In this document: piece by piece, positions 7,038 through 18,997 of the stretch
Position numbering within the stretch: the stretch's first letter is position 1
How the letters are laid out: each line of letters opens with the position of its first letter
NCBI GenBank assembly: GCA_022842305.1
Contig: JALHPY010000032.1
Span: 1 to 34,557 of the forward strand
Length of the DNA stretch: 34,557 nt
DNA from: Rubrivivax sp.
Lineage (GTDB): Bacteria > Pseudomonadota > Gammaproteobacteria > Burkholderiales > Burkholderiaceae_C
Reading direction: 5' to 3'
Position numbers and translations under genes: made by a program
The notes under the pieces: generated by a model
The model's input: the letters and a program-made list of their open reading frames with translations, nothing else
Told to the model about the DNA's origin: nothing
The model's database searches: none

Positions 7038-9197
7038 GTGCAGCACCAGCGGCAGCACCGCGGTGGCACCGGCCTCGCGCAACAGCGCGGCCGCCACCGT
7101 CATCGTCCAGCCGCTGCGGTAGCGCGCATCCAGCAGCAGCACCGGCCCGGCCGGCAGCACTGCATCGGGCCGCAGCACCAGGTTCTTCAGCAGCAAGGCC
7201 ACCCGGGCGCCGGAGGCCAGATCGACATCCGGCGGGGGCCCCGCCAGGCGCAGCGCATCGACCAGCGGCAGATGGCCCAGCGCCGCCACGTGCGACGCCA
7301 TCGACTGCACCAGCAGCGGGTGCAGCGCCGACGGCATGGGCACCACCGCCACCGGCCGCGCACCCCAGCTGCGCCGCCAGCGCCCCAGCACGGCCACCAA
7401 CCCGTCCAGCACCGGCTGCGGCGCGGGGCCGTCCGCTGCGGCAAACAGCGGCCGCAGCGCCTCGGCCCAGCCGGGATCGTCGGCAAAGGCCAGGGCACGG
7501 CCCTCGCTGCAGGCGACGATGCGGCCCTTGCGGCCGCCGCCCGCAGGCCAGAGCTTGCGCGGCTCGATCACCACGTCCTGCCCGCGCGCGAACACGCGCG
7601 CCGCCTCGACGCGCGCTTCACCGGGCCGCGCGCCGGGGCCGGGCAGGCGGCTCGTGCACACGCTGCAGCGCCCGCAATCGCTGGGCTCGGGGTCGTCCAG
7701 CGCCTCCTGCAGAAAGCGCATCAGGCAGCCCTGGCCGGCGGCAAAGGCGCGCATCAGGCCGGCCTCGCGTTCGCGCACCTGCGCCAGTGCCTGCCAGCGC
7801 GCGGCGTCATGGGTCCAGGGCCTGCCGGTCAGCGCCCAGGCCGAGCCTTCGCGCTGCACCACCTCGTCCACGGCCAGGATCTTCAGCAGGCCTTCGAGCC
7901 GCCCGCGGCGGATGGCGGTGGCGTTCTCCAGCGCCAGCAGGTTCTGCGGCCCCTGCGCCAGGGCGTCAAGGACCTTGCCCACGCGCGCGGGGTCGGGCAC
8001 GCCGGCGGTGGCGAAGTAGGCCCAGATCTGCTCGTCGGTCTCGGCCGGCAGCAGCACGGCCACGGCCTGATCCAGCGCGCGGCCCGCACGGCCCACCTGC
8101 TGGTAGTAGGCCACGGGTGATGCGGGTGACCCGACGTGGATGCAGAACGCGAGATCGGGCTTGTCGTAGCCCATGCCCAACGCCGAGGTCGCCACCACGG
8201 CCTTCAGTGCATTGCGGCGCAAGGCGTCCTCGATGCCTTGTCGAACCTCGGTCTCCAGGCCGCCGTGGTAGGCCGCCACCTCGAAGCCGCTGGCGCGCAG
8301 AAAGCCCGCCAGGCGTTCGGTCTCGGCCACCGTCAGGGCGTAGACGATGCCCGAGCCGGCAAACGCGTCCAGCGCATCGGCCACCCAGGCATAACGCTCC
8401 AGTGAGACTAGCCCTGGCACCACCGCCAGCTGCAGGGACGCGCGCGCGAGCGAGCCGCGGAAGGTCAGCGCCTGCGGGCCCAGCTGGCGCGCGATGTCCA
8501 GCGTCACGCGGCTGTTGGCGGTGGCCGTGGTGGCCAGCACCGGCGTGCTGGCGCCGATGGCCAGCAGCGTCTTGGCCAGGCGCTGGTAGTCGGGGCGGAA
8601 GTCGAAGCCCCAGTCCGAGATGCAGTGGGCCTCGTCGATGACCACCAGCCCGGTCGAGGCCAGCAGGTCGGGCAGTCGGCGCGCGAAGCCCGGGTTGCCC
8701 AGGCGCTCGGGCGAGACCAGCAGCACATCCAGCCGGTTGCCGGCGATGTCGTCGAACACCGCGTCCCACTCCGCCAGGTTGGTGGAGTTGACCGTGGCCG
8801 CTCGCAGCCCGGCCTGGGCGGCGGCGCTGACCTGGTCGCGCATCAGCGCCAGCAGCGGCGAGACGATGAGCGTGGGCCCCTTGCCCTGGGCACGCAGCGC
8901 CGAGCTTGCGGCCCAGTAGACGGCAGACTTGCCCCAGCCGGTGGCCTGCACCACCAGCACCCGGGCCCGCTGCTCGACCAGCGCCGCCACCGCCGCGGTC
9001 TGGTCATCGCGCGGGCGCGCCGCAGGCCCGGCCATGGCGGCGAGGACCTGGCGCAGATGCATGTCGGCAAGGCTCATGGCGGCATTGTGGGCCGGGTCGG
9101 AATCGTGGCGTGCCAGGGCCAGGGCTTGCGAAGCTTGCTGGTGCTCGTTACCGAGTATGTGCGCCAGCGTACGGACCACTCGAGGCGGGTAGGCCAT
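7026..9197 (-). CDS. RecQ-family DNA helicase with C-terminal phosphoribosyltransferase-like domain
   Basis: The product has 723 residues. The helicase core (about 45-480) has motif I ATGWGKS (85-91), IVSPLLALMRDQ, motif II DEAH (188-191) followed by the RecQ-typical CISDWGFDFRP, motif III ATTATA and motif VI QQVGRAGR. A cysteine cluster (CGRCSVC with earlier Cys residues) marks the zinc-binding subdomain. No RQC or HRDC domain follows. Instead the last ~200 residues resemble a type I phosphoribosyltransferase fold, with LLLDARYRSGWTMTVAAALL in the place of the PRPP loop, preceded by a PVAVVPMPSALHPLL strand-loop. The core unwinds DNA using ATP; the role of the added domain is not known. A later start at Met41 (9077) would give a more usual RecQ N-terminus. 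The MscS-type gene lies 42 bp upstream on the same strand. Confidence 0.9.
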   Translation of the reverse strand: MAYPPRVVRTLAHILGNEHQQASQALALARHDSDPAHNAAMSLADMHLRQVLAAMAGPAARPRDDQTAAVAALVEQRARVLVVQATGWGKSAVYWAASSALRAQGKGPTLIVSPLLALMRDQVSAAAQAGLRAATVNSTNLAEWDAVFDDIAGNRLDVLLVSPERLGNPGFARRLPDLLASTGLVVIDEAHCISDWGFDFRPDYQRLAKTLLAIGASTPVLATTATANSRVTLDIARQLGPQALTFRGSLARASLQLAVVPGLVSLERYAWVADALDAFAGSGIVYALTVAETERLAGFLRASGFEVAAYHGGLETEVRQGIEDALRRNALKAVVATSALGMGYDKPDLAFCIHVGSPASPVAYYQQVGRAGRALDQAVAVLLPAETDEQIWAYFATAGVPDPARVGKVLDALAQGPQNLLALENATAIRRGRLEGLLKILAVDEVVQREGSAWALTGRPWTHDAARWQALAQVREREAGLMRAFAAGQGCLMRFLQEALDDPEPSDCGRCSVCTSRLPGPGARPGEARVEAARVFARGQDVVIEPRKLWPAGGGRKGRIVACSEGRALAFADDPGWAEALRPLFAAADGPAPQPVLDGLVAVLGRWRRSWGARPVAVVPMPSALHPLLVQSMASHVAALGHLPLVDALRLAGPPPDVDLASGARVALLLKNLVLRPDAVLPAGPVLLLDARYRSGWTMTVAAALLREAGATAVLPLVLHQLP

Positions 9198-9239
9198 GGT
9201 CGATCACCACGTCGCCACCACGGCCAGCGGCGGGCGTGC

Positions 9240-10145
9240 TCAGCCGCGCGGGTCCGCCAACGGTGCCGACGCACGGGCCGACGGCGCCGAAGCCACATGC
9301 AAGGTCATCTGCGGGAAGGGAATCTCGATGCCGGCACGGTCAAAGGCGATCTTCAGTCGGCGCAGGTACTCGCGGCGCACCGTCCACTGCTCAAGCGGCG
9401 CCACGCGCAAACGTGCGCGCAGCACCACCGAAGAGTCGGCCCAGCGCTCGACGCCGGCCATTTCCAGGTCGGCCTGTATGCGTGCGGCGTGCGCCGGGTC
9501 GCGTCGAAGCTCGGCCGCCACTTCGTGCATCAGCGTCATGGCCTGGTCGAGATCGGCGCCGTAGCCGATGCCCACGTCCACCACCGCCTGGGCGTGGCCG
9601 CGGGCCATGTTCACCACCGTGGTGATGCTGCCATTCGGAACGAAGTGCACATGGCCGTCGTAGTCGCGCAACTGCACATAGCGCAGGGTCACTTCCTCCA
9701 CCAGGCCGGCGTGCTCGCCCAGTTTGACCACGTCACCCTGGCGGATCTGGTTCTCGAGCAGGATGAAGAAGCCGGAGAAGTAGTCCTTGACCAGGCTTTG
9801 CGCACCGAAGCCCACCGCCAGGCCCACCACGCCGGCCGCCCCCAGGATGGGCGCGACGCTGACCCCCAGTTCGCTGAGCACCAGCATCACCGCCATCGCC
9901 GAGATCACCACCGCCGCCAGGTAGCGGAACACGCGGCCCAGCGTTTCGGCGCGCTTCACGGCTTCACGGTCGTCCAGCCGGCTGGCGATGCGCACGCGCA
10001 GCCCCCGGATGGCGCGCTGCGCGATGGCGATCAGCACCCAGGCGCCGATCAGGATGCCCAGGATGCGCAGCCCGGAGACCAGCAGAAAGCCGACGCCCTG
10101 CCACTGCGCGGCCAGCGTGCGGATCGAGTCCTGCAGTTCGCTCAT
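9240..10145 (-). CDS. MscS-family small-conductance mechanosensitive channel
   Basis: The product has 301 residues, close to E. coli MscS in length. TM helices lie near residues 19-42, 73-93 and 97-127. The third carries the Gly/Ala-rich pore pattern GAAGVVGLAVGFGAQSLVKD and is followed by the family hallmark FSGFFILLENQIRQGDVV at the start of the beta domain. The C-terminal cytoplasmic vestibule domain reaches about residue 285, with a short Ala/Pro/Ser tail. The channel releases solutes when membrane tension rises on osmotic downshift. A purine-rich AAGGG on the minus strand (10155-10159) precedes the ATG by a normal distance. The gene is divergent from otsA, which links solute release and trehalose synthesis in position. 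Confidence 0.94.
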   Translation of the reverse strand: MSELQDSIRTLAAQWQGVGFLLVSGLRILGILIGAWVLIAIAQRAIRGLRVRIASRLDDREAVKRAETLGRVFRYLAAVVISAMAVMLVLSELGVSVAPILGAAGVVGLAVGFGAQSLVKDYFSGFFILLENQIRQGDVVKLGEHAGLVEEVTLRYVQLRDYDGHVHFVPNGSITTVVNMARGHAQAVVDVGIGYGADLDQAMTLMHEVAAELRRDPAHAARIQADLEMAGVERWADSSVVLRARLRVAPLEQWTVRREYLRRLKIAFDRAGIEIPFPQMTLHVASAPSARASAPLADPRG

Positions 10146-10340
10146 CGGGGCCGCCCTTCACCAGGCCACGCCGGCCCGGTACGCGGCGTGACGCTGCAGG
10201 TCGCGTGCAGGGTCTCGATGGGGGAGATGGGCATACTCATGCTGTGCGACTCGACAGGCAGTATATATTTGTCCAAAGCTAGCAGGAACACACATGAAGG
10301 TGATTCTTCGACGCAATAGCGCCCCAGGGCCGTGGCGGGC
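10146..10340. promoter_or_regulatory. Divergent mscS-type/otsA intergenic region with AT-rich islet
   Basis: This 195-bp gap must hold the promoters for both directions. The one AT-rich island is GTATATATTTGTCC at 10261-10274, which stands out in this GC-rich DNA and probably includes a -10 element. I could not pair it with a convincing -35 on either strand, so direction is unassigned. Confidence 0.35.
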
Positions 10341-12686
10341 ATGGCCCTGAAGACGCTGCGTCTGCAGCTGCGCTTTCTGCTGCCGCTGGCGGCCACGTTG
10401 GTGGTCGCGTCGTACCTGGCCGTGCCGCTGATGGACCAGGTGACGCTGCGCTGGTTCAGCCGCGACCTCAACAGCCGCGGACAGCTGGTGGCCAACGCCC
10501 TGTCGGACTCGGTGGTGGAGGCGATGGCCTCGCAGCGGCCGCAGCAACTGCGCCCACTGCTCGATCGTGCGGCGCAGGACGAGCGCCTGTTCGCGCTGGG
10601 ACTGTGCAGCCTGCAGGGCCAACTGCTGGTCAGCACCGAGCGTTTTCCCGGCGACCTGGCTTGCACCACGGCGTTCGAACGCTCAGGCGACGCCGAGCCG
10701 CGGCTGGGCCTGGCCGGCGGCGCCGTGCACGTGGGCGTGCAGACCATCATGGGGCCGCCCCCGCCACCGCCCGCCCCTGTGCTGATCACCGAGCCTGCGG
10801 CCGCTAGGGCTGCAGCGCGGGCGGCATCTGCTCTGCAAGCGCCTGCTGCCAACCTGCCGGCTGCCGTGATGGTCGCCCGCATGGTGCTGCTGCACGACCT
10901 GAGCTTCATCGAGCGCCGCAGCCAGGAGACCCGCAACTACCTCATCGGCCTGATCACGGCGCTGGGCCTGGTGATCGCCTTCATCACGGTGGTGGTGGCA
11001 CAGCTCAGCTGGCGCGGCTGGGTCAACGGCACCCGTGCGCTGATGCGCGGCGAAGGCCTGCTGAGCCCGCTGCTGTCGGCACCCCCCGAGCTGGCGCCCT
11101 TTGCGGCCGACCTGCGTGCGCGGCTGCGCGACATGGAAGACGAGTACCGGCGGGCGCAGGGCCCCGACGCCGAGTGGACCGCCGAGCGCTTGCGCACGCT
11201 GCTGCGCACCCAGCTCAGCGGCGACCAGGTCATCGTGGTCTCCAACCGCGAGCCCTACATCCACGAGCACGGCGCTGACGGTGTGGTCGTCAAGCGCCCG
11301 GCCAGCGGCCTGGTGACCGCGGTCGAGCCGGTGATGCGTGCCTGCTCGGGCACCTGGGTGGCACATGGCAGCGGCAGTGCTGACCGCGAGGTGGTCGACG
11401 GCCACGACCGCGTGCTCGTGCCGCCTGGGCAGGACGACTACTGGCTGCGCCGCATCTGGCTCACGGCCGAGGAAGAACAGGGCTACTACTACGGCTTCGC
11501 CAACGAAGGCATGTGGCCGCTGTGCCATGTGGCCCACGTGCGGCCGGTGTTCCGCGAATCCGACTGGGCGGCCTACCGTGCGATCAACCAGCGCTTTGCC
11601 GACGCCGTGGTGGCCGAGGCACGCAGCGAAGACCCCGTGGTGCTGGTGCAGGACTACCACTTCGCGCTGCTGCCGGCCATGATCCGCGAAAAGCTGCCGC
11701 AGGCCACCATCCTGACCTTCTGGCACATCCCCTGGCCCAACCCCGAATCCTTCGGCATCTGCCCCTGGCGGCGCGAGATCCTGCAGGGCATGCTGGGCAG
11801 CACGATCCTGGGCTTCCACACGCGCTACCACTGCAAGAACTTCATCGAGACGGTGGACCGCTACCTCGAGGCACGCATCGAGCACGAGCACTCGACCATC
11901 GCCTTCCAGGAAAAGGAAACGCTGGTCGAGAGCTACCCGATCTCCATCGAATGGCCGGGCACGGCCGAGGTGGCGGCCTGGGCCCCGGTGGCGCAGTGCC
12001 GACAGCGCGTGATCGACAGGCTGGGCCTGCCCGCTGACCTGTGCCTGGCCGTGGGTGTGGACCGCTTCGACTACACCAAGGGCATCTTGGAGCGGCTCAA
12101 TGCGGTGGAGCGGCTGCTCGAGAAGTGGCCGTCGTGGGTGGGCCGCTTCGTCTTCGTGCAGGTGGCTGCACCCACGCGCAGTGCGCTGGACGAGTACCGC
12201 AGCTTCCAGGAGCGCATCGAACGCGTCACCGAGCGCATCAACCAGCGCTTCGGCCGCGAGGGCTACCAGCCGGTACACCTGCTGGCCCAGCACCACGAGC
12301 ACGACGCGGTGATGGAACTCTTCCGCGCCGCCGACATCTGCGTGGTGACCAGCCTGCACGACGGCATGAACCTGGTGTGCAAGGAGTTCGTGGCCGCGCG
12401 CGACGACCTGCAGGGCGTGCTGATCCTGAGCCGCTTTGCGGGCGCGGCCCGGGAGCTTTCGGAGGCGCTGATCGTGAACCCGTACCACGTCGAAGAGACG
12501 GCGGATGCGCTGCACCAGGCCGCCACCATGCCCGCAGCCGAGCAGCGCGAGCGCATGGCCAGCCTGCGCAGCACGGTGCGCGAGTTCAACGTCTTCCGCT
12601 GGGCTGGCCGCATGCTGGCCGACGCCGGGCGCTGGCGGCTGCGCGCCCGCATCGAAGCCCGCGTGCGCAGCCACCAGCCGCGTTGA
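10341..12686 (+). CDS. otsA: Trehalose-6-phosphate synthase with N-terminal membrane sensor-like region
   Basis: The product has 781 residues. The GT20 catalytic part (about 296-770) carries family motifs: VIVVSNREPY, SGLVTAVEP, QDYHFALLPAMIREKLP, HIPWPNPESF, VDRFDYTKGILERL (the Arg and Lys that hold the sugar-nucleotide phosphates) and SLHDGMNLVCKEFVAAR. It makes trehalose-6-phosphate from a nucleotide-glucose and glucose-6-phosphate. The first ~290 residues are not part of E. coli OtsA (474 aa): TM1 at about 8-30, an extracytoplasmic segment with a run of six prolines near 137-142, TM2 at about 199-224, then a linker resembling HAMP-type membrane receptors. The enzyme is therefore probably anchored to the inner membrane and may sense envelope stress. 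A GTG at 10332 would add three residues. The first gene of the ots-treS operon. Confidence 0.93.
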   Translation: MALKTLRLQLRFLLPLAATLVVASYLAVPLMDQVTLRWFSRDLNSRGQLVANALSDSVVEAMASQRPQQLRPLLDRAAQDERLFALGLCSLQGQLLVSTERFPGDLACTTAFERSGDAEPRLGLAGGAVHVGVQTIMGPPPPPPAPVLITEPAAARAAARAASALQAPAANLPAAVMVARMVLLHDLSFIERRSQETRNYLIGLITALGLVIAFITVVVAQLSWRGWVNGTRALMRGEGLLSPLLSAPPELAPFAADLRARLRDMEDEYRRAQGPDAEWTAERLRTLLRTQLSGDQVIVVSNREPYIHEHGADGVVVKRPASGLVTAVEPVMRACSGTWVAHGSGSADREVVDGHDRVLVPPGQDDYWLRRIWLTAEEEQGYYYGFANEGMWPLCHVAHVRPVFRESDWAAYRAINQRFADAVVAEARSEDPVVLVQDYHFALLPAMIREKLPQATILTFWHIPWPNPESFGICPWRREILQGMLGSTILGFHTRYHCKNFIETVDRYLEARIEHEHSTIAFQEKETLVESYPISIEWPGTAEVAAWAPVAQCRQRVIDRLGLPADLCLAVGVDRFDYTKGILERLNAVERLLEKWPSWVGRFVFVQVAAPTRSALDEYRSFQERIERVTERINQRFGREGYQPVHLLAQHHEHDAVMELFRAADICVVTSLHDGMNLVCKEFVAARDDLQGVLILSRFAGAARELSEALIVNPYHVEETADALHQAATMPAAEQRERMASLRSTVREFNVFRWAGRMLADAGRWRLRARIEARVRSHQPR

Positions 12687-12715
12687 CCCAGGCGATCACG
12701 GCAGCAGACCAGGCC

Positions 12716-13482
12716 ATGCAGCACCTGTTTCACCACGACGGAGAGGCCGCGCTGGCCGCGGCCTTGCGCCAGCGCCCGCTGCTGGCCTTCGATTTCGATG
12801 GCACGCTGGCACCCATCGTCGCGCGACCCGAAGACGCCCGCATCTCGCAGGCGGTGTCCACGCGCCTGAAGGCACTGGCCGCGCAGCTGCCGCTGGCCAT
12901 CGTCACCGGCCGCACGGTGGACGATGTGCGCGGCCGGCTCGGGTTCGAGCCGCGCTACATCGTCGGAAGCCACGGCGCCGAAGATCCCCTGGTCCCGGCG
13001 GCCGCCGCCGCGCTGGCGGCTGCACTCGAGCCGGTGCGCGAGCGTCTGCGGGCGCGCCAGGCACAACTGGCCGATGCCGGCGTGGTGATCGAGGACAAGG
13101 GTGCCTCGCTGGCCCTGCACTACCGCTTGGCGCGACAGCGTGCACAGGCGCTGGCGCTGATCGAGGAAGTGCTCGCGCCGCCGGACGCAGCCTGGCACCT
13201 GTTCGGCGGCAAGATGGTCGTCAACGTGGTGCCCCGCGACGCACCGGACAAGGCCAGTGCCGTGCATGGCCTGGTGGCGCACTGCGGTGCCGGCTGTGCG
13301 GTGTTTGCCGGCGACGACGTCAATGACGAGCCGGTCTTCGAGTCAGCCCCTCCGCACTGGCTGACCATCCGCATCGGCCGCGACGAGCGGCATTCCGCGG
13401 CCCGCTTCTTTCTGGACAGCCCCAGCGAGACGGCGATGCTGCTGGAGCGGATGCTGGTGCTGCTGTGCGCGCCCGAACGCCC

Positions 13483-13486
<4 letters not shown>
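12716..13486 (+). CDS. otsB: Trehalose-6-phosphate phosphatase
   Basis: The product has 256 residues (E. coli OtsB has 266). It is a HAD-superfamily phosphatase: nucleophile motif [10 protein letters not shown] with Asp26 and Asp28, IVTGR (motif II region), the GSHGAE segment typical of OtsB, and the metal-binding [10 protein letters not shown] with Asp200/Asp201/Asp204. It removes phosphate from the OtsA product to give trehalose. It begins 29 bp after the otsA stop. A TTG at 12683 that overlaps the otsA stop is an alternative start adding 11 residues. Its stop overlaps the treS ATG by 4 bp (ATGA at 13483-13486), indicating translational coupling. Confidence 0.95.
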
Positions 13487-16824
<3,338 letters not shown>

Positions 16825-16834
16825 GACCCATGCA

Positions 16835-16849
16835 CCGCCCATTGGGCGG
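16835..16849. other. Short hairpin between treS and the TM-helix gene
   Basis: CCGCCC (16835-16840), loop ATT and GGGCGG (16844-16849) form a 6-bp GC stem just before the ribosome-binding site of the next gene. No T-run follows. It could attenuate read-through or protect the 3' end of the treS message; it may also be chance. Confidence 0.25.
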
Positions 16850-16869
16850 CGTGAACAAGGAGACTGGAC

Positions 16870-17553
16870 ATGCAGAGTATCGACGTCATGCTCGAACCGC
16901 TGCGCGCACTGCTGCAGCAGGTGGGTGGCTTCATGCCCAGGCTGTTCCTGGCCGCGGCGCTGCTGCTGGCGGGCTGGCTGCTGGCCAAGGCCTTTCGCTT
17001 CAGCGTCGTGAAGGCGCTGCGTGCGCTCAACTTCCACGTGCTGTCCGAACGCGCCGGCATCGATGGCTTCCTGCAGCAGGGCGGCACCGAGAAGGACACG
17101 ACCGAGATCTTCGGCTGGATCGCCTATGCGCTGGTGATCCTGGCGTCGCTGATCATCGCCTTCAACAGCCTGGGCCTGACGCAGGTGACCGATCTGCTGG
17201 GCCGCGTGCTGCTGTTCGTGCCGCGCCTGCTGGTGGCGCTGCTGGTGCTGGTCTTCGGCAGCTACTTCGCGCGCTTTGCCGGCAACGCGGTGCAGAGCTA
17301 TTGCCGCAGCACCCAGATCAGCGATGGCGACCTGCTCGGCCGCTTCATGCAGTACGGCGTGATGGTCTTCGTGGTGCTGCTGGCCGTGGATCACCTCGAC
17401 ATCGGCGGCGGGCTGATCCAGCAGACCTTCCTGATCCTGCTGAGCGGCGTGGTGGTGGCCCTGGCCCTGGCCTTCGGCATCGGCGGCCGCGACCGCGCGG
17501 CGGCACTGATCGAGCGCTGGTTCCCGCGCGACCGGGGCGACCACCTTCCTTGA
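16870..17553 (+). CDS. Membrane protein of the conserved TM-helix (MscS-TM-like) family
   Basis: The product has 227 residues with five predicted helices at about 22-41, 81-98, 113-131, 159-174 and 184-204. Helices are separated by short loops, and the last ends in LALAFGIGGRDRA, which resembles the third pore helix of MscS proteins. It matches the small proteins built from the 'conserved TM helix' repeat, which lack the MscS cytoplasmic beta domain. Function is unproven; a channel or osmotic role is an inference from this likeness and from its position behind the trehalose genes. A strong Shine-Dalgarno AAGGAG (16857-16862) lies 7 nt before the ATG. It starts 45 bp after treS and is probably in the same operon. 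Confidence 0.85.
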   Translation: MQSIDVMLEPLRALLQQVGGFMPRLFLAAALLLAGWLLAKAFRFSVVKALRALNFHVLSERAGIDGFLQQGGTEKDTTEIFGWIAYALVILASLIIAFNSLGLTQVTDLLGRVLLFVPRLLVALLVLVFGSYFARFAGNAVQSYCRSTQISDGDLLGRFMQYGVMVFVVLLAVDHLDIGGGLIQQTFLILLSGVVVALALAFGIGGRDRAAALIERWFPRDRGDHLP

Positions 17554-17909
17554 GCCCTGGCGCGTCCCTTCGCCAAGCCGCTGCAACCCGGGGGACGCCG
17601 CCGGCCGGTGCCGGCTCAGCGCAGGATCAGCACCGGTACGTCGCTCAGCCGCAGCAGGCTGGGGGGTCGGCTTGTCCGAACTGTCCGATGCGTACCGCTC
17701 CGCCAAGGGAAAGGGCTGTGGCTTTGCCCGCTATAAAGGCCCACCGAGGATTGGGTCGTCACGGCCGGGCCCGCGCTGAATACATTCCAACGAATACACT
17801 TTGCCCTCCCCATTTCCTGACCTTTGGCTTCGGCTACAAGTACTGACCCCCGCAGGCCCGGATGACCGCCGGGCTCCAGACTTCACCCCCACCCCCCAAG
17901 GAGCAGACC
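17554..17909. other. 356-bp gap: USP gene relic, hairpin and direct repeats
   Basis: No intact gene is supported here. The gap holds a GCCGGC-CGGT-GCCGGC stem (17600-17615, no T-run), the fossil end of a universal stress protein gene on the minus strand, a TATAAA at about 17732, and a direct repeat GAATACA (17778-17784 and 17792-17798) upstream of the YqjD-like gene. The promoter of the yqjDEK-like operon should lie here. Confidence 0.5.
17616..17669 (-). pseudogene. Relic 3' end of a universal stress protein (UspA-type) gene
   Basis: Read on the minus strand, this stretch encodes PPSLLRLSDVPVLILR followed by TGA (17616-17618). That is the typical last strand of UspA-family proteins (pattern LLRxSxVPVLxVR). 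The in-frame sequence upstream no longer resembles the rest of the fold: the Gly-rich ATP-binding loop and the N-terminal DEST-like strand are absent. I read it as the surviving tail of a deleted or frameshifted usp gene. The match is short, so chance is not excluded. Confidence 0.5.
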
Positions 17910-18221
17910 ATGTCAGACCTGACCGCCACCCAAAGAGAAAAGATGATTGTCGACTTGCGCCAGGTCGTCTCGGATGCAGAAGATCTGCTGAAGATGACCG
18001 CCGACGAAGTAGGTGAGGCCGCCGTCAGCCTGCGCGAACGCCTGCAGGACCGCCTGAGCGAGGCCAGGCACCGACTGCTGACGTTGCAGTCCGCCGTCAC
18101 CGACAACGCCAGGGCCGCAGGCCGCGCCGCCGACGACTACGTGCACGACCACCCCTGGCAGGCGGTGGCCATCGGCGCCGGTGTCGGCGTGCTGATCGGC
18201 ATGCTCATCAGCCGCCGGTGA
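17910..18221 (+). CDS. YqjD/ElaB-like (DUF883) membrane-anchored protein
   Basis: The product has 103 residues. It consists of a long charged amphipathic helix (about 5-78, heptad-like with many Glu/Arg/Gln), then DDYVHDHPWQAVAIGAGVG and a glycine-patterned C-terminal TM segment ending LISRR. This is the ElaB/YgaM/YqjD architecture; the E. coli members are inner-membrane, ribosome-associated proteins of stationary phase. AAGGAG (17898-17903) lies 6 nt before the ATG, which decides this start over the upstream in-frame ATG at 17862. It is the first of three genes in the same order as E. coli yqjD-yqjE-yqjK. Confidence 0.9.
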   Translation: MSDLTATQREKMIVDLRQVVSDAEDLLKMTADEVGEAAVSLRERLQDRLSEARHRLLTLQSAVTDNARAAGRAADDYVHDHPWQAVAIGAGVGVLIGMLISRR

Positions 18222-18252
18222 ACGCCACCTGCCCCTTCTGGCGCAGCCTGGC

Positions 18253-18645
18253 GTGAGCGGGCCTGCAACGGCAACCGGGCTCTTTGCCTCGCTGCGGCGC
18301 CTGGCAGGCACCACCGCGGGCATCGTGCTGGTGCGGCTGGAGTTGTTGGGTACCGAGCTCGAGCAGGAAAAGCTGCGCGTCGTCAGTGCCTTGTGGCTGG
18401 CCGGCGCCGCGCTGCTGCTGCTGTGGCTGGCCCTGGTGCTGCTGGTGGGCCTGATCGTGCTGCTGATGTGGGACGGCTACCGCCTGGCGGCCATCGGCGT
18501 CCTGGCGCTGCTGTTTGCGGGCGCGGGTGGCTGGCTGCTGCATCTGGCCCGCCAGCGCCTGAACCCACCCACCGGCGGCGCTTTTTCGCTGAGTCTGGCG
18601 GAGCTGCGGCGTGACCGCGACAGCCTGGGCTTGCCGGGGGACTGA
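18253..18645 (+). CDS. YqjE-like / phage-holin-3-6 family membrane protein
   Basis: The product has 130 residues and starts at a GTG (18253) 31 bp after the YqjD-like stop. A short N-terminal amphipathic region with LVRLELLGTELEQEKLR is followed by two adjacent TM helices at about 45-70 and 77-100, then a basic cytoplasmic tail with LAELRRDRDSL. This matches the YqjE (holin superfamily III) family, whose members commonly follow yqjD-like genes and are not phage genes here. Function is not established. Confidence 0.85.
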   Translation: MSGPATATGLFASLRRLAGTTAGIVLVRLELLGTELEQEKLRVVSALWLAGAALLLLWLALVLLVGLIVLLMWDGYRLAAIGVLALLFAGAGGWLLHLARQRLNPPTGGAFSLSLAELRRDRDSLGLPGD

Positions 18646-18697
18646 ACCGTGCTGAAAAGCCGCCGCCACGCAGTTGCTGTTGCCCAGTGATGACCCG

Positions 18698-18997
18698 ATG
18701 AGCGAACGCGCCAACGCCATCCGGCAGCGCCAGATGACCTTGCTGCTGCGCAGTGACGTGCTGCGCCAGCGCCTGGGCGAGCAGGCCCAAGTCCTGCAGC
18801 AGCCGCTGGCCTGGGCCGATCGTGCACAAGCCGCCTGGCGGTGGCTGCGGTCCAACCCGCAGTGGCCGCTGGCCGGTGCAGTGGCACTTGTCGTGCTCAG
18901 GCCGCGGCGAGCTTTGCGCTGGAGCGCGCGCCTTTTCTGGGTGTGGAGGACAGTGCGCCGTGTACAAGGCATGCTGAACACTCAAGCCCCACGCTGA
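18698..18997 (+). CDS. YqjK-like protein
   Basis: The product has 99 residues from the ATG at 18698; a TTG at 18674 would add eight. The N-terminal half is a polar helix (NAIRQRQMTLLLRSDVLRQR), with a short hydrophobic segment NPQWPLAGAVALVVLRPRRA around residues 54-73 and a basic end. The pattern and the position after YqjD- and YqjE-like genes fit the YqjK family. It completes a three-gene membrane-associated operon of unknown function, probably linked to stationary phase or stress. Confidence 0.75.
   Translation: MSERANAIRQRQMTLLLRSDVLRQRLGEQAQVLQQPLAWADRAQAAWRWLRSNPQWPLAGAVALVVLRPRRALRWSARLFWVWRTVRRVQGMLNTQAPR

Noticed and set aside
18253..18645. Phage holin, suggesting a prophage
   Set aside because: The holin-like family name is misleading here: the gene sits in a yqjD-yqjE-yqjK order and no other phage gene is present.
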